Shown here one piece after another: positions 9,574 through 17,850 of a stretch of DNA of 64,000 bases. The notes under the pieces were generated by a model. The model was given only the letters and a program-made list of their open reading frames with translations, was not told the DNA's origin and searched no databases. Both the position numbers and the translations under genes were made by a program. Every line of letters begins with the position of its first letter. The first letter of the stretch is position 1. Source of the stretch: Pseudomonas sp. URIL14HWK12:I12 (GTDB lineage Bacteria; Pseudomonadota; Gammaproteobacteria; Pseudomonadales; Pseudomonadaceae); contig NZ_QEQL01000001.1 of the NCBI RefSeq assembly GCF_003097135.1, positions 496,001 to 560,000 on the forward strand, in the 5' to 3' direction.

Positions 9574-9819
9574 ATGACCGTTGCTCACTGCACTCATCGG
9601 GACTACCTTATCGAGGCGCAGGTTGAAGAACATCCCGGCATTCCGACGCCGTGGGCTGGAGGATGCAGGATCACCCCGCCTGACGGCGCAATCACACGCC
9701 GCCTTCCTCTGCCCGTGCAAGCGGCGTTTCTTGCCGACCTTGAATCAGCTCAACACGCTTCCTTGGCCCATGGCCGTTGGCTGGTAGACCAGCATTTGGA
9801 CGCCGGGCGAGCGTTCTAG
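9574..9819 (+). CDS. Small hypothetical protein
   Basis: An 81-residue protein (MTVAHCTHRDYLIEAQ...). The start at 9574 is supported by a strong GGAGGG site 7 nt upstream; the same frame is open further upstream but without a better start. It has no signal peptide or transmembrane segment and no recognised domain. It stands alone between the divergent GntR unit and the next MFS gene, and small proteins of this kind are common in Pseudomonas. No function is assigned. Confidence 0.6.
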   Translation: MTVAHCTHRDYLIEAQVEEHPGIPTPWAGGCRITPPDGAITRRLPLPVQAAFLADLESAQHASLAHGRWLVDQHLDAGRAF

Positions 9820-10023
9820 CCACCCGCCGCAAGCAGGCTGGCTGCCCATGGCGGTGCACGCTGGCGCCATGGGCACCTGCTCAGTAGTACCGCCCAGGTA
9901 TTGCGCGGTCACGCTTGAATTTAGGAAAAGCTGCTTCGCTTAACGCTTAGCAAGCTAATTTTCGCAAACAAATATTGCAGCATGTTCCTACAATAAGCCT
10001 TTCGCCCTGTCCAAGGCCCGCTC

Positions 10024-11415
10024 ATGTCGCTCCTACCTCAGGCCCGTGTGGCCGCCCTCTCCGCCCGCATCGACCGCCTACCTGCTACCGGCAGCTTGTG
10101 GAGGCTGGTCGCGCTGTTATCCATCGGCGGCTTTTTCGAGCTATATGACCTGTTTCAGACCGCCTATATCAGCCCTGGCCTGCTCAAGGCGGGTATATTC
10201 GCAACTGGCGCCCAAGGCGCATTCGGGGTATCTGACCAGGCAGCCTTCGCCTCGGCCACCTTCCTGGGCTTGTTCGTTGGTGCAAGCCTGCTCAGCCCGT
10301 TCGCCGATCGCTTCGGCCGGCGGGCCGTGTTCACCTACGCGCTGATCTGGTACACCCTGGCGACTGTGCTGATGGGTGTGCAATCGAGCGCCATGGCTAT
10401 CATCCTCTGCCGTTTCATCGTCGGGATCGGCCTTGGCATCGAATTGGTGACTATCGATACCTACCTCTCCGAGCTGATGCCCAAGCGCATGCGCACCTCG
10501 GCGTTCGCCTTTGCGTTTTTCGTGCAGTTTCTGTCGGTGCCCGCCGTGGCGCTGATGAGCTGGTGGCTGGTGCCCCAGGCGCCGTTGGGTATCGACGGCT
10601 GGCGGTGGGTGGTGCTGGCCAGCGCCGTGTTTGCGTTGTTCATCTGGTGGCTGCGCAAACGCCTGCCCGAATCGCCCCGCTGGCTGGCCCAGCAAGGCCG
10701 TTTCGAAGAGGCCGAAGCGGTCGTGGTGCGGCTGGAGCAACGCTGTGAACAAGAACTGCGCCAGCCGCTGCAAGCACCAGAAATAGAGCAAGCCGAATTC
10801 GAGCCCAAGGGGCGCTTCGCCGACATCTGGAAACCGCCGTATCGGCGCCGTGCGTTCATGCTCATCGCTTTCAACTTCTTCCAGGCCATCGGCTTCTTCG
10901 GCTTTGGCAACTGGCTACCGGCCCTGCTCGCGGGCAAGGGTATGGAGGCGACCCACAGCCTGGGCTACGCGTTCATCATTACCCTGGCCTACCCGCTGGG
11001 CCCGCTGCTGTTCACCCGCTGGGCCAACCGCTTCGAGAACAAATGGCAAATCGTAGGCTCGGCCATCGGCACGGTGATCTTCGGTACGTTGTTCGCTGCT
11101 CAGAGCACACCGACCGGGCTGATCGCCTGCGGGGTTATGGTCACGTTCTGCAATGCCTGGCTCACCTTCGCCTACCACTCCTATCAAAGTGAGTTGTTTC
11201 CCACCTCCATCCGCGCCCGGGCAGTGGGCTTCTGCTACTCGTTCAGCCGGCTGTCCACGGTGTTCAGCAGCCTGATGATCGGGTTCTTCCTGGAGCATTT
11301 CGGCACGCCCGGGGTGCTGGCATTCATCGTCAGCAGCATGCTGATCGTGACGCTGACCATCGGCGGGTTCGGCCCCCGCACTCGCAACCTGGCACTGGAG
11401 CGCATCGCGCACTGA
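10024..11415 (+). CDS. MFS transporter, 12 TM
   Basis: A 463-residue membrane protein with about 12 TM helices. The TM2-3 MFS motif appears as SPFADRFGRRAVF, a TM4-5 region as IVGIGLGIELVTIDTYLSELMP, and a central hydrophilic loop after RKRLPESPRWL, the signature of the sugar-porter and metabolite:H+ symporter branches. The ATG has a weak AAGG site. Its only close neighbour is the gene at 11491, separated by two hairpins, so it is probably monocistronic. The substrate is unknown. Confidence 0.87.
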   Translation: MSLLPQARVAALSARIDRLPATGSLWRLVALLSIGGFFELYDLFQTAYISPGLLKAGIFATGAQGAFGVSDQAAFASATFLGLFVGASLLSPFADRFGRRAVFTYALIWYTLATVLMGVQSSAMAIILCRFIVGIGLGIELVTIDTYLSELMPKRMRTSAFAFAFFVQFLSVPAVALMSWWLVPQAPLGIDGWRWVVLASAVFALFIWWLRKRLPESPRWLAQQGRFEEAEAVVVRLEQRCEQELRQPLQAPEIEQAEFEPKGRFADIWKPPYRRRAFMLIAFNFFQAIGFFGFGNWLPALLAGKGMEATHSLGYAFIITLAYPLGPLLFTRWANRFENKWQIVGSAIGTVIFGTLFAAQSTPTGLIACGVMVTFCNAWLTFAYHSYQSELFPTSIRARAVGFCYSFSRLSTVFSSLMIGFFLEHFGTPGVLAFIVSSMLIVTLTIGGFGPRTRNLALERIAH

Positions 11416-11423
11416 TTCAGAAC

Positions 11424-11444
11424 GCCGCCGATTTATCCGGCGGC
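11424..11444 (+). terminator. Hairpin after the MFS gene
   Basis: A 7-bp perfect stem (GCCGCCG / CGGCGGC) with an ATTTATC loop, 8 nt after the MFS stop. No T run follows, so it may act as a weak terminator or a 3' end stabiliser. Confidence 0.4.
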
Positions 11445-11450
11445 ACCGGC

Positions 11451-11486
11451 GTGGTTCCATCCGCAGCTTTCTGCCGATGGAACCAC
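11451..11486 (+). other. Long hairpin directly upstream of the DUF4123-like gene
   Basis: An 11-bp perfect outer stem (GTGGTTCCATC / GATGGAACCAC) encloses an inner GCAG/CTGC pairing. It ends 4 nt before the ATG at 11491, and no separate SD is visible, so the structure would overlap the ribosome landing site. Together with the preceding hairpin it fills the whole gap between the two genes. Confidence 0.55.
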
Positions 11487-11490
11487 GACC

Positions 11491-12492
11491 ATGCCACCGC
11501 ACGACGCTCATTCGCAAAGGTTGCAGACCTTCGCCAGTGCCCTACCGGGCACAGAGCACTTGTACCTGTTGCTTGACCCGCTGGCTGCCTACCCTATCGA
11601 AGGGGCATTGAGTGGCCGCCATCTGGCTGAGCACCTGGGAACTGCACGGGTGTACCCCATCCCCTGCCGACGGCTGGCGCACAGCACGGCCCATCAACCC
11701 TTGCTGTGCCAACTCGCCGGGCCTGGCCTGCGCTTGGCTACGACAGCGCTACAGGCCAGCGTACTGCGCGCCTGTCAAGAACAAGGCGCCCAACAGCGCT
11801 ATATCTGCGGTTGGCTGCATAGCCGCGCTTGCATTGCAGAAGTCGCCCGGCACATTAGCCGCCAGGCTGACGGGTTACCTGAACTCGGCGGTGCGGCCCT
11901 GCCATGGTACGAACCACTGCGCCTGGAGTTGCTGGCGACCACGCTCGGGGACAGCCTAGGTGGTTTACTGGGGCCGATTCAAAGCTGGTGGGCGCCCTCC
12001 AGCTGGGGGCCAATTGCCCAATGGGCCGGGGGCGGCCGGGCGACCGATGAGCAATGCGCTCGAGCCACGCAGGCTCAGGCTCTCGTACCGCTGGTACGGC
12101 GCCTTCTGGACCTCTGGCGAGCGGCACAGCGAGCGCCCTTGGTGCATTTCGCCCCCGCGAACGGCAACTCGGCAGCCTTGCCGCCGAATGCCGCGCGCGA
12201 AGCACTGAGCCTTATCCTGCACGCTCAAACCCTCGGGCTGCACCGCACTCAGGACATACTCGCGCTCTGCCTGGGCAGGGCTTGCGTGGATCAGCGGCTG
12301 CATGAACACCCAGGTATCCGGCTGCACATCGATCAGGCTGCGCGCGGCGTGCATCCGCTGCCCGTGGCGCTGGCCCGCTATCATGGCGGGCAATGGCAAA
12401 GCCTGCTTGCCGAGCCCAGCGATACCCGCCAGGGGCGAGCTTTCAGCCAAACCCTGCCGACGGCCGACGCAGTACCGGGTCGAACGGATTGA
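11491..12492 (+). CDS. DUF4123-like protein (possible T6SS effector adaptor)
   Basis: A 333-residue soluble protein. The N-terminal LYLLLDPLAAYPI followed by short P-x-L segments, and a mid-protein LPWYEPLRLELLA ... LLGPIQSWW, resemble the fold pattern of DUF4123 proteins. That family includes adaptors that load toxic effectors onto VgrG spikes of type VI secretion systems. The similarity is recognised by eye and is moderate. No VgrG, PAAR or effector gene is adjacent, which is unusual for the family. The 3' end overlaps the convergent IclR gene by 50 nt. Alternatively it is an uncharacterised Pseudomonas protein. Confidence 0.5.
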   Translation: MPPHDAHSQRLQTFASALPGTEHLYLLLDPLAAYPIEGALSGRHLAEHLGTARVYPIPCRRLAHSTAHQPLLCQLAGPGLRLATTALQASVLRACQEQGAQQRYICGWLHSRACIAEVARHISRQADGLPELGGAALPWYEPLRLELLATTLGDSLGGLLGPIQSWWAPSSWGPIAQWAGGGRATDEQCARATQAQALVPLVRRLLDLWRAAQRAPLVHFAPANGNSAALPPNAAREALSLILHAQTLGLHRTQDILALCLGRACVDQRLHEHPGIRLHIDQAARGVHPLPVALARYHGGQWQSLLAEPSDTRQGRAFSQTLPTADAVPGRTD

Positions 12493-13264
12493 CCCGCGCC
12501 CCGATCGACGCGGCTTCGCGTTTTAGCATGTCCACCACCATGGGGCGGCGCTGATCATTGAGCCGCTCGCTGAGCGTAGCCACACTCAGCGCCGCCACCG
12601 CAGTGCCCTGGCGATCGAGGATTGGCACCGCCAGCCCTGCCATGCCATCGAGCACGCCAGTGTTGCGGTCGGCATAGCCGCGCTCACGCACGTTAGTGAT
12701 TTCTGCGCGTAGCAGCACCTCATCGTACCGATGCTCGTCTTTGAGCCTCGGCAAGTTGTAGCGAATGATTTCTTCACGTTCTTCGTCGGGCAGAAACGCC
12801 AGGATTGCCAGCGCACCTTGCCCACCGCCCAACGGCAAGCGCCCGCCAATATCACCGGTGAAGGTCCGGATTGGGTATGGGCCTTCGCTGCGGTCCAGGC
12901 ACATGGCTTCGAAGCCTGCCCGTGCCAGCAGAAATATCGAGTCGCCCAGCGAAGCCGACAGCCTCAGCAAGCTGGGCCGCGCCGTTTCGCGCAAGTTACC
13001 TGCACGCCCCGCTTGTGCAGCGAGGGCGAAAAAATCCAGCCCCAGCCGGTAACGCTTGCTGTTTGCACATTGCTCAACCACGCCTTCTTCGACCAAGGCA
13101 CGCAACAGGCGGTGAGTGGTGGGCTGGGACAACGCCACACGCTGCGCCAGGTGAGTGAGCTTTTCACCCTCCGGGCTGGCCGCAGCCAACGCCCGCATCA
13201 CGCTGAACAGCCGGCTGGCAGCACCCACACCTGCATCGGACTTTTGCTCACTGGAATTATGCAT
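12443..13264 (-). CDS. IclR-family transcriptional regulator
   Basis: A 273-residue regulator from the ATG at 13264 (a GTG at 13288 is possible). The N-terminal winged helix is at about residues 17-75 (LFSVMRALA ... LAQRVALSQPTTHRLLRALVEEG), and the C-terminal IclR effector domain follows (DRSEGPYPIR, GGRLPLGGGQGALAIL, GLAVPILDRQG). The DNA-binding and ligand domains are in the usual order and the length is typical. It is transcribed divergently from the ABC-transporter/dehydrogenase operon starting at 13501 and most likely controls it from the 236-nt intergenic region. Confidence 0.92.
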   Translation of the reverse strand: MHNSSEQKSDAGVGAASRLFSVMRALAAASPEGEKLTHLAQRVALSQPTTHRLLRALVEEGVVEQCANSKRYRLGLDFFALAAQAGRAGNLRETARPSLLRLSASLGDSIFLLARAGFEAMCLDRSEGPYPIRTFTGDIGGRLPLGGGQGALAILAFLPDEEREEIIRYNLPRLKDEHRYDEVLLRAEITNVRERGYADRNTGVLDGMAGLAVPILDRQGTAVAALSVATLSERLNDQRRPMVVDMLKREAASIGARVNPFDPVLRRPSAGFG

Positions 13265-13500
13265 GCCATATCGCCCTATTAATTTCACTCATCGAAATTT
13301 TATAAAGAAAGTTCTCATTGAGTGAAAACACATCTTGTCGGCGATCCTAACGTCGGCCTACCCTCAGGTCCATAGGGCGATACCCACAATCATCGGCCGC
13401 CGCCATAGAAGCGAGCGCCACCGTCCGACTGCAAAGCCATTTCGCCCCTGCCTATCACCGTGCCCGCTCATTGCGGGCGGCCCCTGAGGAGCATGACGCA

Positions 13501-14520
13501 ATGGCATTTCTGACCCTTGAAAACCTCAGCAAGCAATACGGCCCAACCTGGGCTGTGGCGAGCACGTCACTGGCAATCGAACAGGGCGAGTTCGTGTCCT
13601 TGCTCGGCCCCTCCGGTTGCGGTAAGACCACTACCTTGCAGATGATTGCCGGCTTTGTCGAAGCCAGCGCCGGGCGCATTGTGCTGGGCGGGCGCGACAT
13701 CACTCATGCCAAGCCGGCCAGCCGCGGGCTGGGCGTGGTGTTTCAAAGCTATGCACTGTTTCCCCATATGAGCGTGCGCGACAATGTCGGCTTCGGCCTT
13801 CGCATGCGCAAGGTGCCGTCAGCAGAGCTGGCGCAGCGTGTGGCACAGGCACTTGCACTTGTGCGGCTGAGCGCCCACGCCGAGCGCTACCCCCGGGAGC
13901 TTTCCGGTGGGCAGCGCCAGCGCGTAGCCCTGGCGCGAGCCTTGGTCATCGCCCCGCCGGTGCTGCTGCTCGATGAGCCGCTGTCGAACCTGGACGCGCA
14001 CCTGCGCGAGGAGATGCAGTTCGAAATTCGCCGCATCCAGCGCGAGGTCAACATCACCACCTTGATGGTCACCCATGACCAGGCCGAGGCCTTGTCGATC
14101 AGCGACCGGGTCGTGGTGATGGAAGCTGGGCGGGTGACCCAGGTCGATGCGCCCTACCGCCTCTACGAACACCCGCGCACGCGATTCATTTCCGATTTCG
14201 TCGGCAAGGCCAACGCCCTCCCCGGCACACTGGCGGCCCATGGCCTGCCGCAGGTGGATGCCGAGGGCAACCTGCAGCTGTCGTTGCGCCCGGAGAAGAT
14301 CGACCTATGCCCTGCTGGCCAGGGCCGGCTGCAAGGTGAGGTGCTGGCGCGGTTCTTTCTCGGCAGCCAGTGGCTGTACCGCCTGCGCACAGTAGTCGGC
14401 GAGCTCACAGTGGTGCAGCGCAATGACGGCCAGCCCCCCCATGATGAAGGCACCGCGCTGGGCCTGAACTGGGACGACGCGCTACTGCGAGTGCTGGAGC
14501 CTGGGGAGGTCGCGGCATGA
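13501..14520 (+). CDS. ABC transporter ATP-binding protein, PotA-like
   Basis: A 339-residue ATPase. Walker A is GPSGCGKTT, the Q-loop is VVFQSYALFPHM, the signature is LSGGQRQRVALARAL, Walker B is VLLLDEPLSNLD and the switch His is in MVTHDQAEA. A C-terminal TOBE domain (about 270-335) places it in the polyamine/opine/iron class of importers. The start at 13501 has a GAGGAG site; the frame is open 30 nt upstream without one. It is the first gene of a seven-gene operon and overlaps the next gene by 4 nt. Confidence 0.95.
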   Translation: MAFLTLENLSKQYGPTWAVASTSLAIEQGEFVSLLGPSGCGKTTTLQMIAGFVEASAGRIVLGGRDITHAKPASRGLGVVFQSYALFPHMSVRDNVGFGLRMRKVPSAELAQRVAQALALVRLSAHAERYPRELSGGQRQRVALARALVIAPPVLLLDEPLSNLDAHLREEMQFEIRRIQREVNITTLMVTHDQAEALSISDRVVVMEAGRVTQVDAPYRLYEHPRTRFISDFVGKANALPGTLAAHGLPQVDAEGNLQLSLRPEKIDLCPAGQGRLQGEVLARFFLGSQWLYRLRTVVGELTVVQRNDGQPPHDEGTALGLNWDDALLRVLEPGEVAA

Positions 14521-15386
14521 GCACGCCCCTGATGCGTGAGGCGCGGGCCGGGTATGGCTTGAGCGCACCGGCGTTGATCCTGTTCGCCGCATTGCTGGTG
14601 TTGCCCCTGGCGCTGACCCTGGTGCTGTCGTTCAACGTGTTCGACTACGAGACCGGCATCAAGGCCGGCCAGTACACCCTGGAGCACTACCGCGCGCTGT
14701 TGAGCGACCCCTATTTCTACGAGATCTTCTTGCGCACGTTCTGGATCAGCGCGCTCGTGACTGTGCTGTGCGTGTTGATCGGTGTGCCGGAAGCCATCGT
14801 ACTCAGCCGTATGGGCACGCCGTGGCGCTCGATCTTCCTGATCCTGGTGCTGACGCCCCTGTTGATTTCGGTGGTGGTGCGGGCCTTCGGTTGGAGCCTG
14901 CTGCTGGGTGCGGACGGGCTGGTCAACCAAGCGATCATGGCCCTGGGCGGCCGCCCATTGAAACTGCTCTACACGCCATTGGCAGTGATCGTCGGGCTGG
15001 TGCACGTAATGCTGCCATTCATGATCATCCCGGTATGGACGTCGCTGCAGAAACTCGACCCCGCGGCGGAACAGGCTGCGCTGTCGCTGGGCGCAAGCCA
15101 GTGGACGGTACTGCGCCGGGTGGTGCTCCCGCAGGTGGTGCCGGGCATGCTTTCCGGCACCTTGATCGTCTTCGGGCTGGCGGCCAGCTCCTTTGCCATC
15201 CCCGGCCTGCTGGGTGGCAGGCGGTTGAAGATGGTCGCCACGGTGATCTACGACCAGTACCTGGCAGAGCTGAACTGGCCGATGGGGGCCACCCTGGCGG
15301 TGGCACTTCTGTTGCTGAACCTGGTGGTGATGCTGGGCTGGAACCGCCTGATCGAACGCCGCTACCAACGTGCCCTGGGAGCCTGA
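14517..15386 (+). CDS. ABC transporter permease, PotB-like
   Basis: A 289-residue inner-membrane protein with about six TM helices and the importer EAA loop (EQAALSLGASQWTVLRRVVLPQVVPG), which docks onto the ATPase. The N-terminus ALILFAALLVLPLALTLVLS and the overall layout match the PotB/PotH branch. ATGA overlap with the ATPase stop indicates translational coupling. It forms the membrane channel with the next gene. Confidence 0.94.
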   Translation: MSTPLMREARAGYGLSAPALILFAALLVLPLALTLVLSFNVFDYETGIKAGQYTLEHYRALLSDPYFYEIFLRTFWISALVTVLCVLIGVPEAIVLSRMGTPWRSIFLILVLTPLLISVVVRAFGWSLLLGADGLVNQAIMALGGRPLKLLYTPLAVIVGLVHVMLPFMIIPVWTSLQKLDPAAEQAALSLGASQWTVLRRVVLPQVVPGMLSGTLIVFGLAASSFAIPGLLGGRRLKMVATVIYDQYLAELNWPMGATLAVALLLLNLVVMLGWNRLIERRYQRALGA

Positions 15387-15389
15387 CCC

Positions 15390-16184
15390 ATGACCCGCAA
15401 TGGCCCATTGGCCCTGAGTTTCCACGCCCTGGTAATGCTGTTCATGCTCGCCCCGCTGTTGGTGGTGTGCCTCGTGGCCTTTACCCCAGAGAACACGCTC
15501 AGCCTGCCCACCGCCGGGTTTTCCTTGCGCTGGTTCAAGGCCGTGTTCGAGCGCCAGGACTTTCTTGACGCCTTCCTCAACAGTTTGCGGCTGGCGGCGC
15601 TGTCGGCGAGCCTGGCCACCCTGCTTGCGGTACCGGCTGCGCTGGCAATCACCCGCTACCGCTTCCCAGGCCGAGGGGCGCTGAACGGGCTGTTCCTCTC
15701 GCCCATTATCATTCCGCACCTGGTACTGGGGGTGGCACTGCTACGGCTGTTCGCGCTGCTGGGCGTGAACGGCAGCTTCAGCTGGCTGGTGCTGGCCCAT
15801 GTATTGGTGATTACCCCTTACGTGCTGCGTCTGGTACTGGCCGCGGCAATCGGCATGGACCGCAGCGCCGAGCAAGCGGCCCTGAGCCTGGGCGCCGGGC
15901 CCGTGTCGCTGTTCTGCCGTATCACCTTGCCGATGATCCTGCCCGGTGTAGCCGGGGGCTGGCTGCTGGCATTCATCAACAGCTTTGACGAAGTCACCCT
16001 ATCGATCTTCGTGACCTCTCCGGCAACCCAGACGCTGCCGGTGCGCATGTATGTCTACGCCACCGAATCGATCGACCCGATGATGGCGGCCGTTTCGGCG
16101 CTGGTGATCGCCCTCACCGCTGCGACCATGATCCTGCTAGACCGCATCTACGGCCTGGACCGTGTGCTGGTCGGCAAACAGTGA
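15390..16184 (+). CDS. ABC transporter permease, PotC-like
   Basis: A 264-residue membrane protein with about six TM helices and an EAA loop (EQAALSLGAGPVSLFCRITLPMILPG). Typical PotC/PotI features include TRYRFPGRGALNGLFLSPIIIP and SFDEVTLSIF. It starts 3 nt after the first permease and probably heterodimerises with it. Its stop lies 17 nt before the ferredoxin-like gene. Confidence 0.94.
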   Translation: MTRNGPLALSFHALVMLFMLAPLLVVCLVAFTPENTLSLPTAGFSLRWFKAVFERQDFLDAFLNSLRLAALSASLATLLAVPAALAITRYRFPGRGALNGLFLSPIIIPHLVLGVALLRLFALLGVNGSFSWLVLAHVLVITPYVLRLVLAAAIGMDRSAEQAALSLGAGPVSLFCRITLPMILPGVAGGWLLAFINSFDEVTLSIFVTSPATQTLPVRMYVYATESIDPMMAAVSALVIALTAATMILLDRIYGLDRVLVGKQ

Positions 16185-16201
16185 ACCACAGGAACCGCGC
16201 C

Positions 16202-16492
16202 ATGGCCCTGCTCCGACGCCTTGCTGAAACCCAACGCCCCCGCGTGCCCTTCACCCTCGATGGGCAGGCGGCCGAGGGCTTAGCCGGCGATACCCTGCTG
16301 ACCGCAATCCTCACCCAGGCAGAGCACCTGCGCGGGGCCGATTTCAACGCCGAGCCGCGCGCCGGTTTCTGCCTGATGGGCGCCTGCCAGGATTGCTGGG
16401 TGCGCCTGGGCGACGGCCGCCGGGTACGGGCCTGCTCCACTTACCTGGAGCCGGGAGCCTGCGTGCAGCGCGAAGCGGGGCGCAGGCCATGA
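16202..16492 (+). CDS. [2Fe-2S] ferredoxin-like subunit of a flavin dehydrogenase (HcnA/OoxC-like)
   Basis: A 96-residue protein with four ferredoxin-type cysteines (Cys57, Cys62, Cys65 and Cys78; GFCLMGACQDC ... RACSTYL), binding one [2Fe-2S] cluster. Small proteins of this kind are the electron-transfer subunit of three-component opine, D-hydroxyproline and glycine (HCN synthase) dehydrogenases. ATG at 16202 with AGGA upstream is preferred; a GTG at 16181 overlapping the permease stop is possible. It overlaps the next gene by 4 nt (ATGA). Confidence 0.88.
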   Translation: MALLRRLAETQRPRVPFTLDGQAAEGLAGDTLLTAILTQAEHLRGADFNAEPRAGFCLMGACQDCWVRLGDGRRVRACSTYLEPGACVQREAGRRP

Positions 16493-17850
16493 GCGAGGTA
16501 GTGATCGTTGGTGCAGGGCCTGCCGGCATTCGTGCCGCCCAGACACTGTGCGCGCATGGCCTGCGCCCGGTGCTGCTGGACGAAGCGCCCCAGGGCGGCG
16601 GCCAAGTGTACCGCCAGCAACCCCCGGGGTTTACCCGTGATGCCGGCCAGTTGTATGGCTTCGAGCGGCGCAAAGGGCAGGCGCTGCACACCGCCCTGGC
16701 GCAGCTCGAGGGGCAGCTCGACTACCGCCCCGACACGCTGGTGTGGAACGCCGAAGCACCCTGGCTCGACACCCTGTCTCAAGGCCGTGAAGCCCAGCGG
16801 CTGGCGTTTTCCGAAGTGCTTATCGCCACCGGCGCCACGGACCGCATCTTGCCGGTACCGGGCTGGACGCTGCCTGGGGTGTACAGCCTGGGAGCAGCCC
16901 AGATCGCGTTGAAGTCCCAGGCGTGCGCCATCGGTGAGCAGCTGGTGCTGGCCGGCAGCGGGCCTTTGCTGTACCTGCTGGCCTGGCAATACGCCAAGGC
17001 CGGCGCGCCGCCACTGATGGTACTCGACAGCGCCCCACTGAGCGCCCAAGCCCGCGCTACGCCGGCCCTGCTCGCCCAACCGGCCACCTTCGCCAAGGGC
17101 GTGTATTACCGCGCCTGGCTGGGCGTGCACGGCGTGCCCGTGCACACCGGTGCGCAGCTGCTGAACGTGGAGGGTGACCAGCGCGTTGAGGCGGTGCATT
17201 GGCAAGATAGCCGCGGCCAGGCGCACCGCGTCGCCTGCGACGCGCTCGCCTTCGGCCACACCCTGCGCAGTGAAACCCAGCTGGCTGACTTGTTGGGCTG
17301 CACCTTTCAATGGAGCGCCGCGAACCGCGCCTGGTTGCCTACGCGAGACGAGGGTGGGCGGGCCAGCGTAACGGGTGTGTACCTGGCCGGTGACGGGGCC
17401 GGCATTCTCGGCGCCGACGCCGCCGAGCTGGCCGGCGAGCTGGCAGCGCTGAGCCTGGTCAGCGATCGCGGGTTGCACGTAGACCCGACTCGGCGCCATG
17501 AGCTGCAACAGCGCCTCGGCTCGCTTGAGCGCTTCCGACAAGGCCTTGAGCGGGCATTTCCTTTTCCCGAGCAGTGGGCTGGCCAGGCCAGCGATGAACT
17601 GGTCGTTTGCCGCTGCGAACAGGTGAGCGCTGGGGAAATTCGCGCCGCCGTACGTCAAGGGCATTGGGAGATCAACCGGGTCAAAGCCACTTGCCGAATC
17701 GGCATGGGTCGCTGCCAAGGGCGCCTGTGTGGGGCCGCTGCGGCGGAGCTGATCGCCTGCGAGAGTGGCCGGGCTGTCGACCAGGTGGGCCGGCTGCGTG
17801 CCCAGGCGCCGATCAAGCCGCTGCCCTTTGGCGTGGAGGTAAAACCATGA
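16489..17850 (+). CDS. FAD/NAD(P)-binding oxidoreductase with C-terminal BFD-type Fe-S motif (HcnB/OoxA-like)
   Basis: A 453-residue flavoprotein. The N-terminal dinucleotide-binding motif is VIVGAGPAGIRAAQ, a second nucleotide-binding region lies near residues 140-170 (QLVLAGSGPLLYLLA), and ATGATDRILPVPG is typical of pyridine-nucleotide disulfide oxidoreductases. The C-terminus has a BFD-like cysteine pattern (VVCRCEQVS ... TCRIGMGRCQGRLCG) for another Fe-S cluster. This is the alpha subunit of HcnABC/opine-oxidase-like complexes. The start at 16489 overlaps the ferredoxin stop; the frame is open further upstream inside that gene. Confidence 0.92.
   Translation: MSEVVIVGAGPAGIRAAQTLCAHGLRPVLLDEAPQGGGQVYRQQPPGFTRDAGQLYGFERRKGQALHTALAQLEGQLDYRPDTLVWNAEAPWLDTLSQGREAQRLAFSEVLIATGATDRILPVPGWTLPGVYSLGAAQIALKSQACAIGEQLVLAGSGPLLYLLAWQYAKAGAPPLMVLDSAPLSAQARATPALLAQPATFAKGVYYRAWLGVHGVPVHTGAQLLNVEGDQRVEAVHWQDSRGQAHRVACDALAFGHTLRSETQLADLLGCTFQWSAANRAWLPTRDEGGRASVTGVYLAGDGAGILGADAAELAGELAALSLVSDRGLHVDPTRRHELQQRLGSLERFRQGLERAFPFPEQWAGQASDELVVCRCEQVSAGEIRAAVRQGHWEINRVKATCRIGMGRCQGRLCGAAAAELIACESGRAVDQVGRLRAQAPIKPLPFGVEVKP

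Noticed and set aside
14163..15719. 518-codon minus-strand frame
   Set aside because: It is antisense to the two permeases and the ATPase; very rich in Gln, His and Arg as expected for a GC-rich shadow.
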